Notes under the pieces: model-generated
The model's database searches: none
Seen by the model: only the letters and a program-made list of their open reading frames with translations
What the model was told of the DNA's origin: nothing
Shown: positions 52,873-61,733 of the stretch, in pieces
Position numbering within the stretch: the stretch's first letter is position 1
How the letters are laid out: each line of letters begins with the position of its first letter
From: an uncultured Lachnotalea sp.
GTDB lineage: Bacteria; Bacillota; Clostridia; Lachnospirales; Lachnospiraceae
NCBI GenBank assembly: GCA_947066815.1
Contig: CAMSZT010000004.1
Location: 1 to 64,000 of the forward strand
Reading direction: 5' to 3'
DNA length: 64,000 nt
Made by a program: the position numbers and the translations under genes

Positions 52873-53412
52873 ATGGAACCTTGTGAAAAAGATCTGCTCC
52901 CCCTGGTCAGGCGGGCCATACGCGGAAACGCGGAGGCTTACGGCACCCTGATCACCAGGTATCAGGATTATCTGTACCGGGTCGCATTCCTGTATGTAAA
53001 AAACGAAGACCTGGCGCTGGATGCGGTCAGTGAATGCATCCTGCAGGCCTTCCAGGCGATCCGCACATTAAAAAAACCGGAATACTTTAAGACCTGGCTC
53101 ACCAGGATCCTGATCCGCTGCGCTATAGACATTTTTCGTCAGACGCTGCCCATAGCCCCCATGGATACCGTCCAGGCGGCCGCGCCGGAGCCGGCGGTCT
53201 CCTCCGAAGAAAAATGGGATCTCTACGATGCCATCGACGTTCTTCCGGAACGGTACCGCACCGTCATCATCTTAAAATATTTCAGCGACATGACCATCCG
53301 GGAGATTTCCTATGCCATGAACATTCCGGAAGGGTCGGTGAAAGCCTACCTAAACCGCGCGCGGGGGGAACTCAGACATTGCCTGAAGGAGGATTATCTC
53401 TATGCCATTTAA
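52873..53412 (+). CDS. ECF-family RNA polymerase sigma factor (SigV-like)
   Basis: A 179-aa sigma-70-family factor with region 2 (YGTLITRYQDYLYRVAFLYV, then AVSECILQAFQAI) and region 4 (LPERYRTVIILKYFSDMTIR, EISYAMNIPEGSVKAYLNRA). ECF factors direct polymerase to stress genes. AAGGAGG lies before ATG 52873. It overlaps the DUF4179 gene by 11 bases, which marks that protein as its likely membrane anti-sigma factor. The signal is unknown. Confidence 0.92.
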   Translation: MEPCEKDLLPLVRRAIRGNAEAYGTLITRYQDYLYRVAFLYVKNEDLALDAVSECILQAFQAIRTLKKPEYFKTWLTRILIRCAIDIFRQTLPIAPMDTVQAAAPEPAVSSEEKWDLYDAIDVLPERYRTVIILKYFSDMTIREISYAMNIPEGSVKAYLNRARGELRHCLKEDYLYAI

Positions 53413-54637
53413 ATTTGACGAAATCCCGGTTTCCACGAAACTGGACGAAACCGTAAAAGCCGCCCTGGACCAGATTAAAAAAGAAAAACGGAGGAAGTCC
53501 GGAAGAAAATTCCTGGTCGGCTGCACCTCTGTGGCTGCCGCCTTCGCGGCCGCCGTGATATTTTGTGTCAGCAATCCGGCGCTTGCCGCTAAACTTCCCC
53601 TTGTCGGCAGCCTCTTCGCCGGCCTGGAGGATGACTTTCCCTATGCAGGTGATTATTCGGACCGGGCTCAGATACTGACCCCGCCGGAGACGCCTGCCGC
53701 CTTGGAAACTCCCGGAGAGGGTCAGGCCGGAGGAGAAGCCCCTGCCGGGGAAGAGGGATCTGCCCCGGAGGATACGGTCGCACCGGCAGAGGGTCCCTAC
53801 TCCGCCACAGACAGCGGTCTTACCTTCACCGCCTCCGAGATCTATTCCGACGGGCTCTCTGTGTTCCTGAGCCTGCAGATCCATTCGGAGGAAGCCTTCG
53901 GCTTCAATTATGACTGGACAGAGGACGGAGATGGCGGAAAACCCGCCCGGGACGAGACCGGAAACCTGATCCCGCTCCCGGCTTCCCTCTACCCGGTCGG
54001 ACGGGCATACATTGACTCGGAGGAGGTGGTCTTTGACAGCACAAGGCTCTTTGTGGAACAGCTTGACGAGCACAATTTCAACGGCATGATCAAGACGGAC
54101 CTCCCGGCTTCCATGCGGGGAATGGGCGGCAGCCACACCATGCAGGTCAGCCTGCAGCACCTGCTGGCTGATTTCTGTGACGAGACCGGCGCCCCCGTCT
54201 CCAATGAGGAGAACATCATGGACACCTCCCTGCAGATCGACGGAGCCTGGGAGCTGGAGCTGCCCTTCACCGCGGATATCGGCAGCACCCAGGTCTTCAA
54301 CAATCTCTCCTCTTCCAAAGATCCCGGCCAGATCACCGACGTTTATGTATCCCCTTATCAGGCGGTCGTAAACTTCGTCCCCTGCAGCGACGAATGGGGA
54401 AATCCGGAAGGCGGAGCCGTCTGCTTCGACGAAAACGGGACGCTCCTTGAAAAGGGCAACCAATCCACTGACTTTGGCAGTGACGTATTCAGCCTGGACT
54501 TTGGCCCGGACAAAAAACAGCCCGCCGAACTCCGTCTCTATGTGATCGAGGACTGGATCGCATCCTGCAAGATCCGGGATGAAGAAACCGCGCGAAAACA
54601 GGCAGTCTCTTCCCTGACTTTGCCCCTCTCCCGGTAG
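53402..54637 (+). CDS. DUF4179 membrane protein, probable anti-sigma factor
   Basis: A 411-aa protein. A cytoplasmic N-terminus of about 37 residues rich in Lys/Asp precedes one transmembrane helix (about 38-57). An extracellular part follows: a Pro/Glu/Gly-rich linker (about 95-130), then a DUF4179/DUF5643-like beta domain. This layout is standard for anti-sigma factors of Clostridia-type SigV/ECF pairs. It would hold the sigma factor at the membrane until an envelope signal. A terminator follows. The anti-sigma role is inferred from context. Confidence 0.85.
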   Translation: MPFKFDEIPVSTKLDETVKAALDQIKKEKRRKSGRKFLVGCTSVAAAFAAAVIFCVSNPALAAKLPLVGSLFAGLEDDFPYAGDYSDRAQILTPPETPAALETPGEGQAGGEAPAGEEGSAPEDTVAPAEGPYSATDSGLTFTASEIYSDGLSVFLSLQIHSEEAFGFNYDWTEDGDGGKPARDETGNLIPLPASLYPVGRAYIDSEEVVFDSTRLFVEQLDEHNFNGMIKTDLPASMRGMGGSHTMQVSLQHLLADFCDETGAPVSNEENIMDTSLQIDGAWELELPFTADIGSTQVFNNLSSSKDPGQITDVYVSPYQAVVNFVPCSDEWGNPEGGAVCFDENGTLLEKGNQSTDFGSDVFSLDFGPDKKQPAELRLYVIEDWIASCKIRDEETARKQAVSSLTLPLSR

Positions 54638-54646
54638 ATAACCGGC

Positions 54647-54696
54647 AAAAGACCCGGGAGGCCATCCCTGTCCGGATGGTTCCCAGGTCTTTTTCT
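54647..54696 (+). terminator. Terminator after the sigma operon, shared with the convergent protease gene
   Basis: AAAGACC-GGGA and CCATCC pair with GGATGG and TCCCAGGTCTTT, and TTTTTC follows. The plus-strand stem is long and ends in T; the mirror image has A/T flanks so it may act in both directions. Confidence 0.85.
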
Positions 54697-54736
54697 GACT
54701 CCGCGGACCGGCTTCCTGCCGGGCTCCGTGTTCAGC

Positions 54737-55996
54737 TCATCTCATCTCCCCGGCCAGGATTTCCTTTGCCCGGTCAAGCTGGTTGTCCTGCTCCTCGTCT
54801 CCACTCTTTTCCCTTTCCACGGCCACATCCGGCTCGATCCCGGTCCCGTGGATATTGGCGCCGCTGGGCGTATAATAATCCGATATGGTGATCTTGATGG
54901 CCGTTCCGTCGTCAAAGGGATAGATGCTCTGGACGATCCCCTTTCCGTAGGTGGTGGTCCCCACCAGGGTCGCCTTGTCGTAATCCTTGAGGGCCCCGGC
55001 CAGAACCTCCGAGGCGCTGGCGGAATTCCCGTTGGCAAGGATCACCACCGGCCCCTCGAAGCGTAGCTCCTCATCGGCCTCATAGGTGGTTCCCAGCCCG
55101 TTCTTGTCTTTGGTGGAGACGATGATCCCCTCCGTGAGAAAATCGTCGGCGATCTCCACCACCTGGTCCAGGCGTCCGCCCGGATTGTCCCTCAGATCCA
55201 GGATCATCCCTTTCATCCCCTGGGCCTTCAGGTCCTCCAGGGCCGTGACGAACTGCTCGTAAGTGACGCCGTCAAATTCCGTGATCTGGAGATAGCCCAT
55301 GCCGCCCTCCAGCATGCTCCACTCCACCGTGTCCATGCTCACGTCCCGCCGCTCCACATCCATCTCCACGTAATCCTTCACCGAATCCCGGTACACCTGG
55401 ATATGGACCGCCGTACCCGCATTTCCGCGGATCTTCGCCACCACATTGTTGATATCCTCGCCCGTGATGTCCTCGCCGTCCACCTTGTACAGCACGTCGC
55501 CCGCCTGCAGCCCGGCCTCCTCCGCCCCGGAGCCCCGGAACACCCGGATCACCGTGATCAGGTTGGTGCTCTCACTCTGAGTGATCTGGACTCCGATCCC
55601 CACGTACTCCCCGTCGGAGGACTCCATCATCTCCTCATACTCCTCCGCCGTATAATACACCGTATAGGGATCCCCCAGCCCGGCGATAAAACCCTTGTAG
55701 ATCCCCTCGGCCATGGCGCCCTCGTCCGCCTCGTAGAGGAACAGCCTATCCACCATGCCCTTAAGCATCTCCAGCTTCTCGCCGATCTCGCCGTAACGGG
55801 CTTCCGTCGGCCCTGTCTCCCGTCCTCCCGCCGGTCGGAGAAAATAAATGCCCCAGACGGCGGCCGCCGCCACGATGAGGCTGCAGAGGACTCCCGTCAG
55901 CACGCCTTTCAAGAAACGGTCGTCCCCCTTCTTTCTCCTGCCGCCGTCCTCCAGCCAGCCGTCCGGGTCTTCCATCCAGTCATCCTGTTTTTCCAT
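54737..55996 (-). CDS. CtpA-like carboxy-terminal processing protease (S41)
   Basis: A 419-aa membrane-anchored serine protease. A short acidic cytoplasmic start and a TM helix (about 30-55) precede the S41 fold with a PDZ domain (about 125-205: GIGVQITQ, GLQAGDVLYKVDGED). The catalytic Ser is in LANGNSASASEVLAGAL and the Lys in TTTYGKGIVQS. Such proteases trim envelope proteins, often cell-wall hydrolases. It lies directly downstream of the FtsEX/M23 hydrolase genes, an informative pairing. AAAGGAAG precedes ATG 55996. Confidence 0.93.
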   Translation of the reverse strand: MEKQDDWMEDPDGWLEDGGRRKKGDDRFLKGVLTGVLCSLIVAAAAVWGIYFLRPAGGRETGPTEARYGEIGEKLEMLKGMVDRLFLYEADEGAMAEGIYKGFIAGLGDPYTVYYTAEEYEEMMESSDGEYVGIGVQITQSESTNLITVIRVFRGSGAEEAGLQAGDVLYKVDGEDITGEDINNVVAKIRGNAGTAVHIQVYRDSVKDYVEMDVERRDVSMDTVEWSMLEGGMGYLQITEFDGVTYEQFVTALEDLKAQGMKGMILDLRDNPGGRLDQVVEIADDFLTEGIIVSTKDKNGLGTTYEADEELRFEGPVVILANGNSASASEVLAGALKDYDKATLVGTTTYGKGIVQSIYPFDDGTAIKITISDYYTPSGANIHGTGIEPDVAVEREKSGDEEQDNQLDRAKEILAGEMR

Positions 55997-56131
55997 ATGA
56001 TCTTCCTTTCCCCATACCTTAATTATCCGCGCGGAGCACATGCATTATGGGATGCCCTTTGGGTATACCAAAAATATACAGGCAGGTCCGCCTTCTTTCA
56101 CGGACCGCCCAGGCAAAACCGCCCGTTTCCG

Positions 56132-57589
56132 TTAAGGCGGCGACACATAATCCAAGGGATTCTTTGAATAAGCGGAGGTGCTGAAGCCTCCCACCCGCAC
56201 TTCAAAATGCAGATGCGCCCCCGTGGACCAGCCGGTGCTCCCCACCAGCCCGATCGTCTCCCCCTGCCCTACCCGGTCCCCCGCCCGGACTAAAAGCTTC
56301 TGGCAGTGCATGTAGACCGTATATGTACTGCTCCCGTGATACAGTACGATCCAGTTGCCGGCCGAGGCGCTGGCCCTTGCGATGATGACCTCACCGTCAG
56401 CCGCCGCCACGATATCCGCCCCTGCCAGGGCGCCGCCCGGAAGAGCGATGTCGATGCCGTGATGATCGCTCAGGGTTCCGTCGCTCTCCCCGGTCAACGG
56501 ATCGTCCCGGTCCCCGTAGCCGGAAGAGATCCGGCCGCAGGAAGGGACCGGCCAGAGAAAGCCCCCTAAAGCCGCAGGCGGCTTCGCGGGCACCTCCGTC
56601 GGGGCGGCCGTAGTCCCGGCCGGGGGCTCCGTCGTCACCTCCGGCGTTTCCCCCGAAGAAGATCCGGCCTCCGTCGTCCCCTCTCCGTCTTTTGCCGTGG
56701 TCTCTTCCCCACTCTCCTCCGGCTCCGTCTGTCCCTCCGTCTCCTCCGGGACCTCTGTCTGTTCCGCTGTCTCCTTCTCTGCCGCCTCCTCCGCCTTTCT
56801 GGAGGCCTCTTCCAGGGCGGCGAGCTCTCTGGCCTCCTCCTCTTCCCTCAGGCGGATCGCTTCCTCCAGAGCCATAAATTCATCCAGCTCCTCCTTCATG
56901 GCTTCGTCATAGTCCGCCATCAGGTGCTCATGCTCGGAGATCTCCGCGTTCAGCCCGGAAAGCTCTTCCTCCTTGGCCTCCTGAAGTTCCGAGAGAGAGA
57001 GCCGCTTCGCCTGGACCTCAGCCGTCATGCTCTCAAGCTCCTCGTAGGCCTCCTGCAGCCCTTCCGTCTGTCCGGCGATGAAGTCCTTCGTCTCTTTATA
57101 GGCGGCCAGCATAGTTCTATCATATTCCGATATCCGGGAAATATACTCCGCCCGGTTCAGAAATTCCGCCGGTCCCGCAGAGTCAAAGAGCATTTCCAGA
57201 AAAAGGGTATCTCCTTTTTCATACATATACTGGATGCGGAGCTTCATATCCTCGTACTGCTCCCGTTCCGACTCCTTTGCCGCCGCAAGCTCTTCCTGGG
57301 CGGTTTCAATTTCCGCGCGGAGGGTCTCCATCTGCCCTTCCAGCTCCAGGATGCCGTCCTCCGCCGCCGCAAGTTCCTCATTGACCGCCTCGATATAAGC
57401 GCTCACGTCCTCCTTCAGGCCGTCCAGCTCGGACAGCTTTTTCCGGACCCGCTCCTGCTCCTCCCCGATGGCGTCGATCCGCCCCTGCCGGCTCTCCAGC
57501 TCCTCCGAAGCGCCCGCTCCCGGAAGGCTCCCCAGGAAAAAGAGCGCTGCCATGGATATACCGGCCAGTCTCCTGTATTTCTTTTTCAT
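56132..57589 (-). CDS. M23 (LytM) murein hydrolase with N-terminal coiled coil (EnvC/PcsB-like)
   Basis: A 485-aa exported protein: signal peptide (about 1-27, ending GAGA), long coiled coil (about 30-260), a Thr/Glu/Pro-rich linker (about 265-345) and a C-terminal LytM domain. Zinc and catalytic residues are seen in DHHGIDIALPG, YMHCQKLLVRAGDRVGQG and GAHLHFEVRVGG, so it should be an active endopeptidase. Coiled-coil M23 proteins beside FtsEX are activated by FtsX during division. Its gene follows ftsX by 93 bp. Confidence 0.93.
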   Translation of the reverse strand: MKKKYRRLAGISMAALFFLGSLPGAGASEELESRQGRIDAIGEEQERVRKKLSELDGLKEDVSAYIEAVNEELAAAEDGILELEGQMETLRAEIETAQEELAAAKESEREQYEDMKLRIQYMYEKGDTLFLEMLFDSAGPAEFLNRAEYISRISEYDRTMLAAYKETKDFIAGQTEGLQEAYEELESMTAEVQAKRLSLSELQEAKEEELSGLNAEISEHEHLMADYDEAMKEELDEFMALEEAIRLREEEEARELAALEEASRKAEEAAEKETAEQTEVPEETEGQTEPEESGEETTAKDGEGTTEAGSSSGETPEVTTEPPAGTTAAPTEVPAKPPAALGGFLWPVPSCGRISSGYGDRDDPLTGESDGTLSDHHGIDIALPGGALAGADIVAAADGEVIIARASASAGNWIVLYHGSSTYTVYMHCQKLLVRAGDRVGQGETIGLVGSTGWSTGAHLHFEVRVGGFSTSAYSKNPLDYVSPP

Positions 57590-57682
57590 ATTGCCATTCC
57601 TTCTGTCATTCCTCCCGCCCGGCCCCCGGACGGTGCCGCCGTCTCTGCCGCTTCCTCATCCGTCTGCCGTTGTCTTTCCGGT

Positions 57683-58591
57683 TCAGGCCTTCAGGTGCTT
57701 CCGGATGGAAAAGATGCTGCCGAAAAGCCCGATCCCAAGCCCAAGCCCAAGGGAAACAGGGACCAGGACACGGAACACCTGCCCCACCGGAAGCAGGGTC
57801 AGGATCCTGGACAGGATACTCAGACGGCTTAAGCAAAACCGCACCGCATAGCCGTAGGCGTAATAGACCACCGTCAGCGGGATCCCGGCTCCGAAAGCCC
57901 CGATGATCAGCCCCTCCACTACAAAGGGCGCCCGGATCAGGAAATTGGTCGCGCCGATCATGCGCATGATCCGGATCTCCTCCTTCCTGGCACTGATGGT
58001 GATGGCAATGGTGTTGCTGATCAAAAACACCGCCACGGCAAGGAGGATCAGGATGATCGCCATGGACACATAGCCCACCAGGTTGTTGATCCCGGAAAGC
58101 CCGTCCGCCGCGATCTTGGAATAATTGACCCGCCGGATGCCGTCCACGTTCTTTAAATATTCCACAAATGCGTCCTGGTCGGCAAGATCCTCCAGATAGA
58201 TCTCATAGGAAGCACAATTGGCCAGGGGATTGTCCTTCGCAAAGCCCTCAGCCAACTCCGGCGCTTCATGGAAATAATCTTTCTGATAGGTCTCCCAGGC
58301 TTCCTCCGCGGAGATATAATTCAGCCCGGCCACGCCCTCCCTGGCGCCGATCACGTCCCCGATGGCAAAGATCTCCTCCTCGGAGATCCCCTCGTCGAAA
58401 AATACCGTCACGCCCACCGTGTTTTCCAGATTTCTCACCATAAACTGGACGTTGGTCACCATGGCATAAAAAATGCAAAACAAAAAAATACAGATCGCCA
58501 TGGTCCCCACGGAAGCCAGCGAAAACAGCTTGTTCTTACGGATGCTGTGAAAGCCCTGCCTGATGCAGTACCACAGTGTGCTAATCCTCAT
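57683..58591 (-). CDS. ftsX: Cell-division ABC transporter permease FtsX
   Basis: A 302-aa FtsX: N-terminal TM (about 21-43), a large extracellular domain (about 45-165) that touches wall hydrolases, then three TM segments. The start overlaps ftsE by 11 bases. With FtsE it forms a mechanotransmission complex controlling peptidoglycan hydrolysis; the adjacent M23 protein is the probable client. Confidence 0.95.
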   Translation of the reverse strand: MRISTLWYCIRQGFHSIRKNKLFSLASVGTMAICIFLFCIFYAMVTNVQFMVRNLENTVGVTVFFDEGISEEEIFAIGDVIGAREGVAGLNYISAEEAWETYQKDYFHEAPELAEGFAKDNPLANCASYEIYLEDLADQDAFVEYLKNVDGIRRVNYSKIAADGLSGINNLVGYVSMAIILILLAVAVFLISNTIAITISARKEEIRIMRMIGATNFLIRAPFVVEGLIIGAFGAGIPLTVVYYAYGYAVRFCLSRLSILSRILTLLPVGQVFRVLVPVSLGLGLGIGLFGSIFSIRKHLKA

Positions 58592-59279
58592 TCTCGTACC
58601 CGCTTTCTTCCCTGTCTGTCACGACCTCGCCCCGCTTCATGGTGATGACCCGCTTCTTCATCCGGTCCACGATCTCCTTACTGTGGGTCACCACCACCAC
58701 CGTGGTGCCCGTCTGGTTGATCTCCTCCAGGAGCTTCATGATCTGCCAGGCATTTCCCGGATCCATGTTCCCGGTGGGCTCGTCCGCCAGAAGGATCTCC
58801 GGGTGGTTGACCAGGGCCCTCGCGATGGCCACCCGCTGCTGCTCCCCGCCGGAAAGCTGGTTCGGCATGGACTTATATTTGGAAGAAAGGCCCACCATGG
58901 CCAATACCTCCGGCACCCGTTTCCGGATCTCCCTGGTGGGCGTCACCACCACCCGCTGGGCAAAAGCCACGTTCTCATAGACATTCTTGTCCTTAAGCAG
59001 GCGGAAATCCTGAAAGACGACCCCCAGGTGGCGTCTGTACCTGGGGACCATCTTCCGCTTCATCTTCGTGATGTCGATGCCGTTCACCCGGATCCTGCCG
59101 GAGGTCGCCTCGATCTCCTTCAGCAAAAGCCGGATCAGGGTCGTCTTCCCCGACCCGCTGTTCCCCACGATAAAGACAAACTCTCCTTTCTCGATCTTCA
59201 AGTTCAGATCCCGCACGGCTTTCGTTTCCCGGTCGGTCGCCTTATCGTAGGTTTTACTCACGTGTTCAAATATGATCAT
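58581..59279 (-). CDS. ftsE: Cell-division ATP-binding protein FtsE
   Basis: A 232-aa ABC ATPase with FIVGNSGSGKTTLIRLL (Walker A), LSGGEQQRVAIARAL (signature), ILLADEPTGNMD (Walker B) and the switch His in VVTHSKEI. All motifs are intact. FtsE drives FtsX. It starts the ftsE-ftsX-M23-ctpA group and is 15 bp after a CdaR/PucR-type regulator gene. Confidence 0.96.
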   Translation of the reverse strand: MIIFEHVSKTYDKATDRETKAVRDLNLKIEKGEFVFIVGNSGSGKTTLIRLLLKEIEATSGRIRVNGIDITKMKRKMVPRYRRHLGVVFQDFRLLKDKNVYENVAFAQRVVVTPTREIRKRVPEVLAMVGLSSKYKSMPNQLSGGEQQRVAIARALVNHPEILLADEPTGNMDPGNAWQIMKLLEEINQTGTTVVVVTHSKEIVDRMKKRVITMKRGEVVTDREESGYENED

Positions 59280-59294
59280 GAAAAGCCCTCAATT

Positions 59295-60383
59295 CTAGTT
59301 ATCCAGCGTCTCGATATAATTCATATATTTCACCACCATCAGGGCGATCTTGAAGGTGATGGCGTCCTCGAAGACACGAAGATCCAGGCCGGTGCTCTTC
59401 TGGAGCTTATCCAGCCGGTAGACCAGCGTATTCCTGTGGATGTAAAGCTGCCTGGAAGTCTCGGAGACATTCAGGTTATTCTCAAAAAACTTGTTGATGG
59501 TGACCAGGGTCTCGTCGTCCAGATCGTCCGGGGACTTCCCGTCGAATATCTCCTTGATGAACATCCGGCATAAGGAGACGGGAAGCTGATAGATCAGGCG
59601 GCCGATCCCCAGGTTGTTGTAGGCCACGATGTTCTTATCGCTGTAGAAGATCTTTCCTACGTCCAGGGCCATCTTGGCCTCCTTGTAAGAGCGGGAGACC
59701 TCTTTCACCTCATTCACAATGGTCCCGTATGCCACGTGGACCGTGGCCATGGCCTCGGTGTTCAGCATATCCAGGATCATCTTCGCCACCTTGTCCATGT
59801 CCTCGTAGCTCTCGCCCGGCTTCAGTTCCTTCACCAGGATGATGTTCTTTTCATCCACCGCCGTGATGAAATCCTTGGACTTGGCGGAGAACATCCCCTT
59901 GACCGTCTCCAAGGCCACCGTGTCGTTCTCCGTCTGGGTCTCCACCACGAACACCACCCGGCGCACGTTGATGTCGATGTGCAGCTTCTTGGCCCGGTTG
60001 TAGATATCCACCAGGAGCAGGTTGTCGAGCAGCAGGTTCTTGATAAAGTTATCCTTGTCAAACCGTTCTTTATAGGCCACCAAAAGATTCTGGATCTGGA
60101 ACACGACCACCTTCCCGGCCATGTAGGCGTCATCCCCCGCGCCCCTGGCGAGGAGCACATACTCCAGCTGATGCTCGTCAAACACCTTGAAAAACTGATA
60201 ACCCTGGATCACCTGGCTGTCCGCCGGGGACTCCACAAAGGCCAGCACAGAGAACTCATATTCCTCTGCGTCGGGGAACGTGGTGGCTAAAACCTTCCCC
60301 TCCGTGTCGCAGATACAAAGCTCAATCCGCATGATTCCCTTCAGGCCTTCGATCGTGTTCTGCAGGATCTGATTTGATATCAT
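59295..60383 (-). CDS. CdaR/PucR-type transcriptional regulator
   Basis: A 362-aa protein. The N-terminal 130 residues (ISNQILQNTIEGLKGIMRIE, CICDTEGKVLATT) resemble the sugar-diacid recognition domain of CdaR. The C-terminus is the PucR helix-turn-helix (LYIHRNTLVYRLDKLQKSTG). Such regulators usually activate nearby uptake or catabolic genes. Here it lies between an ABC ATPase gene and ftsE; no diacid genes are next to it, so the target is unclear. AGGGGTGA precedes ATG 60383; a 22-codon extension is possible. Confidence 0.83.
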   Translation of the reverse strand: MISNQILQNTIEGLKGIMRIELCICDTEGKVLATTFPDAEEYEFSVLAFVESPADSQVIQGYQFFKVFDEHQLEYVLLARGAGDDAYMAGKVVVFQIQNLLVAYKERFDKDNFIKNLLLDNLLLVDIYNRAKKLHIDINVRRVVFVVETQTENDTVALETVKGMFSAKSKDFITAVDEKNIILVKELKPGESYEDMDKVAKMILDMLNTEAMATVHVAYGTIVNEVKEVSRSYKEAKMALDVGKIFYSDKNIVAYNNLGIGRLIYQLPVSLCRMFIKEIFDGKSPDDLDDETLVTINKFFENNLNVSETSRQLYIHRNTLVYRLDKLQKSTGLDLRVFEDAITFKIALMVVKYMNYIETLDN

Positions 60384-60527
60384 AAAATTCACCCCTATTA
60401 CATGCTGTTTTCCGTCTATTAGTTCTATTTTAAACAATGAGTAATGCACCCTTATTTTATCTTAATGCATAAAGGCCAAAAATGAAAGGGTTTTTCGATT
60501 TTTTTTTATAAAAAAGGATCGTCATAC

Positions 60528-60560
60528 CAAAAAAGGAAGGGCCTGTGCCGGACCCCTCCC
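60528..60560 (-). terminator. Terminator after the degenerate ABC ATPase gene
   Basis: On the minus strand GGGAGGGGTCC and GGCCCTTCC form a stem with G-U pairing, followed by TTTTTTGG. It lies directly after the stop codon of the ATPase gene. Confidence 0.7.
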
Positions 60561-60570
60561 TGGATTCTGT

Positions 60571-61539
60571 CTATAAGACCGCCTTTCCGGTCTCCCTGTC
60601 AAAAAAGAAAAATTCACACCCTGCCTCCGGCTTCGTCTCCTCCGATTCCCCTCCCTCGTCGGCAGGCCGGCAGGTCGTATATCCCAAAAGCACCTTTTTC
60701 CCCAGATATCCGCCCCGCTCCAGGCGGCTGACCCATTCCGCAGGGACGTCCACGCTGAACCCCTTCCCCATGGCCTCCACGGCCGTCTTCCCCTTCACGA
60801 TCTCCACCTCGCTGCTTCCAAAGGCGGAGCCGTTCATGAACTGGGCCACGAAAAAATTACAGGGATTTTTTTTGAGTTCCGAGGGAACTCCCACCTGTTC
60901 GACCGTTCCCCTCCGCATGACCACGGTCCTCGCTCCCATGAGCGCCGCTTCCTCCGCATCGTCTGTGGCATAGACAAGGGTCGTCCGGATCTGGTCATAC
61001 AGCTCCTTTAACCGCTCCCTGGCCCGTTTTCTGGCAGAGGCGTCCAGACTTCCCAGAAGATCCAGCATCAAGAATGCCTCCGGCCCGTGGACATTGGCCC
61101 TGGCCATGGCAACGTACTGCTTCTGCAGGTCGTTGAGCTCTCTGGGATAGCAGGACAGCAGGTTTTCGATCCGGAACAGCCTGGCATTTTGCTCCACCAG
61201 AGGACGGATCTTCTCCTCCGGCTCCCCCTTGAGCTTCATCAAAAATGCGATATTGTCATAGACCGTCATGCCCGGATAAAGGGTGAAATGCTGGAAGATC
61301 ATACCCACGTTCCGTTTCTCCAGACTGCCGTTCTTCACTGTCTCGCCGCCGATCTTAAGCTCTCCGCCGCTGATCGGTTCCATCCCGGCGATCATGCGGA
61401 GGACCGTCGCTTTTCCGGAGCCCTTCGGCCCGGTCAGCACCACAAATTCACCGTCACCGATCTCCAGGCTGAAATCTCTCACCGCCGCCTTTCCATTGGG
61501 GAATGTCTTTGTCACATCCCGGAATGAAATCCCTGCCAT
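60571..61539 (-). CDS. Degenerate MalK/MsmK-type ABC ATPase (probable pseudo-enzyme)
   Basis: A 322-aa protein with the full fold of carbohydrate-importer ATPases, including a shortened C-terminal TOBE-like region. The key motifs are altered: Walker A GPKGSGKAT (37-45; Ser/Thr after Lys changed to Ala), signature LNDLQ (135-139) instead of LSGGQ, Walker B and catalytic Glu FLMLDLLGSLD (156-166; DEP changed to LDL), switch His changed to Asp193 (ATDDAEEA). The Q-loop Gln83 and D-loop SLD remain. The frame is undamaged with its own terminator, so it is not random decay. ATP hydrolysis is unlikely. No permease gene is adjacent. A regulatory or structural role is inferred. Confidence 0.82.
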   Translation of the reverse strand: MAGISFRDVTKTFPNGKAAVRDFSLEIGDGEFVVLTGPKGSGKATVLRMIAGMEPISGGELKIGGETVKNGSLEKRNVGMIFQHFTLYPGMTVYDNIAFLMKLKGEPEEKIRPLVEQNARLFRIENLLSCYPRELNDLQKQYVAMARANVHGPEAFLMLDLLGSLDASARKRARERLKELYDQIRTTLVYATDDAEEAALMGARTVVMRRGTVEQVGVPSELKKNPCNFFVAQFMNGSAFGSSEVEIVKGKTAVEAMGKGFSVDVPAEWVSRLERGGYLGKKVLLGYTTCRPADEGGESEETKPEAGCEFFFFDRETGKAVL

Positions 61540-61733
61540 CTCTCCGCCTCCTGCCTTGTATGATTAGTAACATCATACCCCAAAGGCGTATAAAAAGCCA
61601 TAACCGAAATCCACAAAAAGCTTTTTAAGTCTTTAGCAACTTTGTACACCCCATCTGCGAACTGACAGGCATCGCGCCTTTTTCCGGTCTTTTCCTGTGA
61701 AGTATTACCAGAAAAAAATCGGCAAAAAACGGC
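61540..61733. other. Spacer between the M24 peptidase and ABC ATPase genes
   Basis: About 190 bp with no gene seen. It contains TATGAT (minus strand, near 61575) that may be a -10 for the ATPase gene, with a weak -35. Confidence 0.3.
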
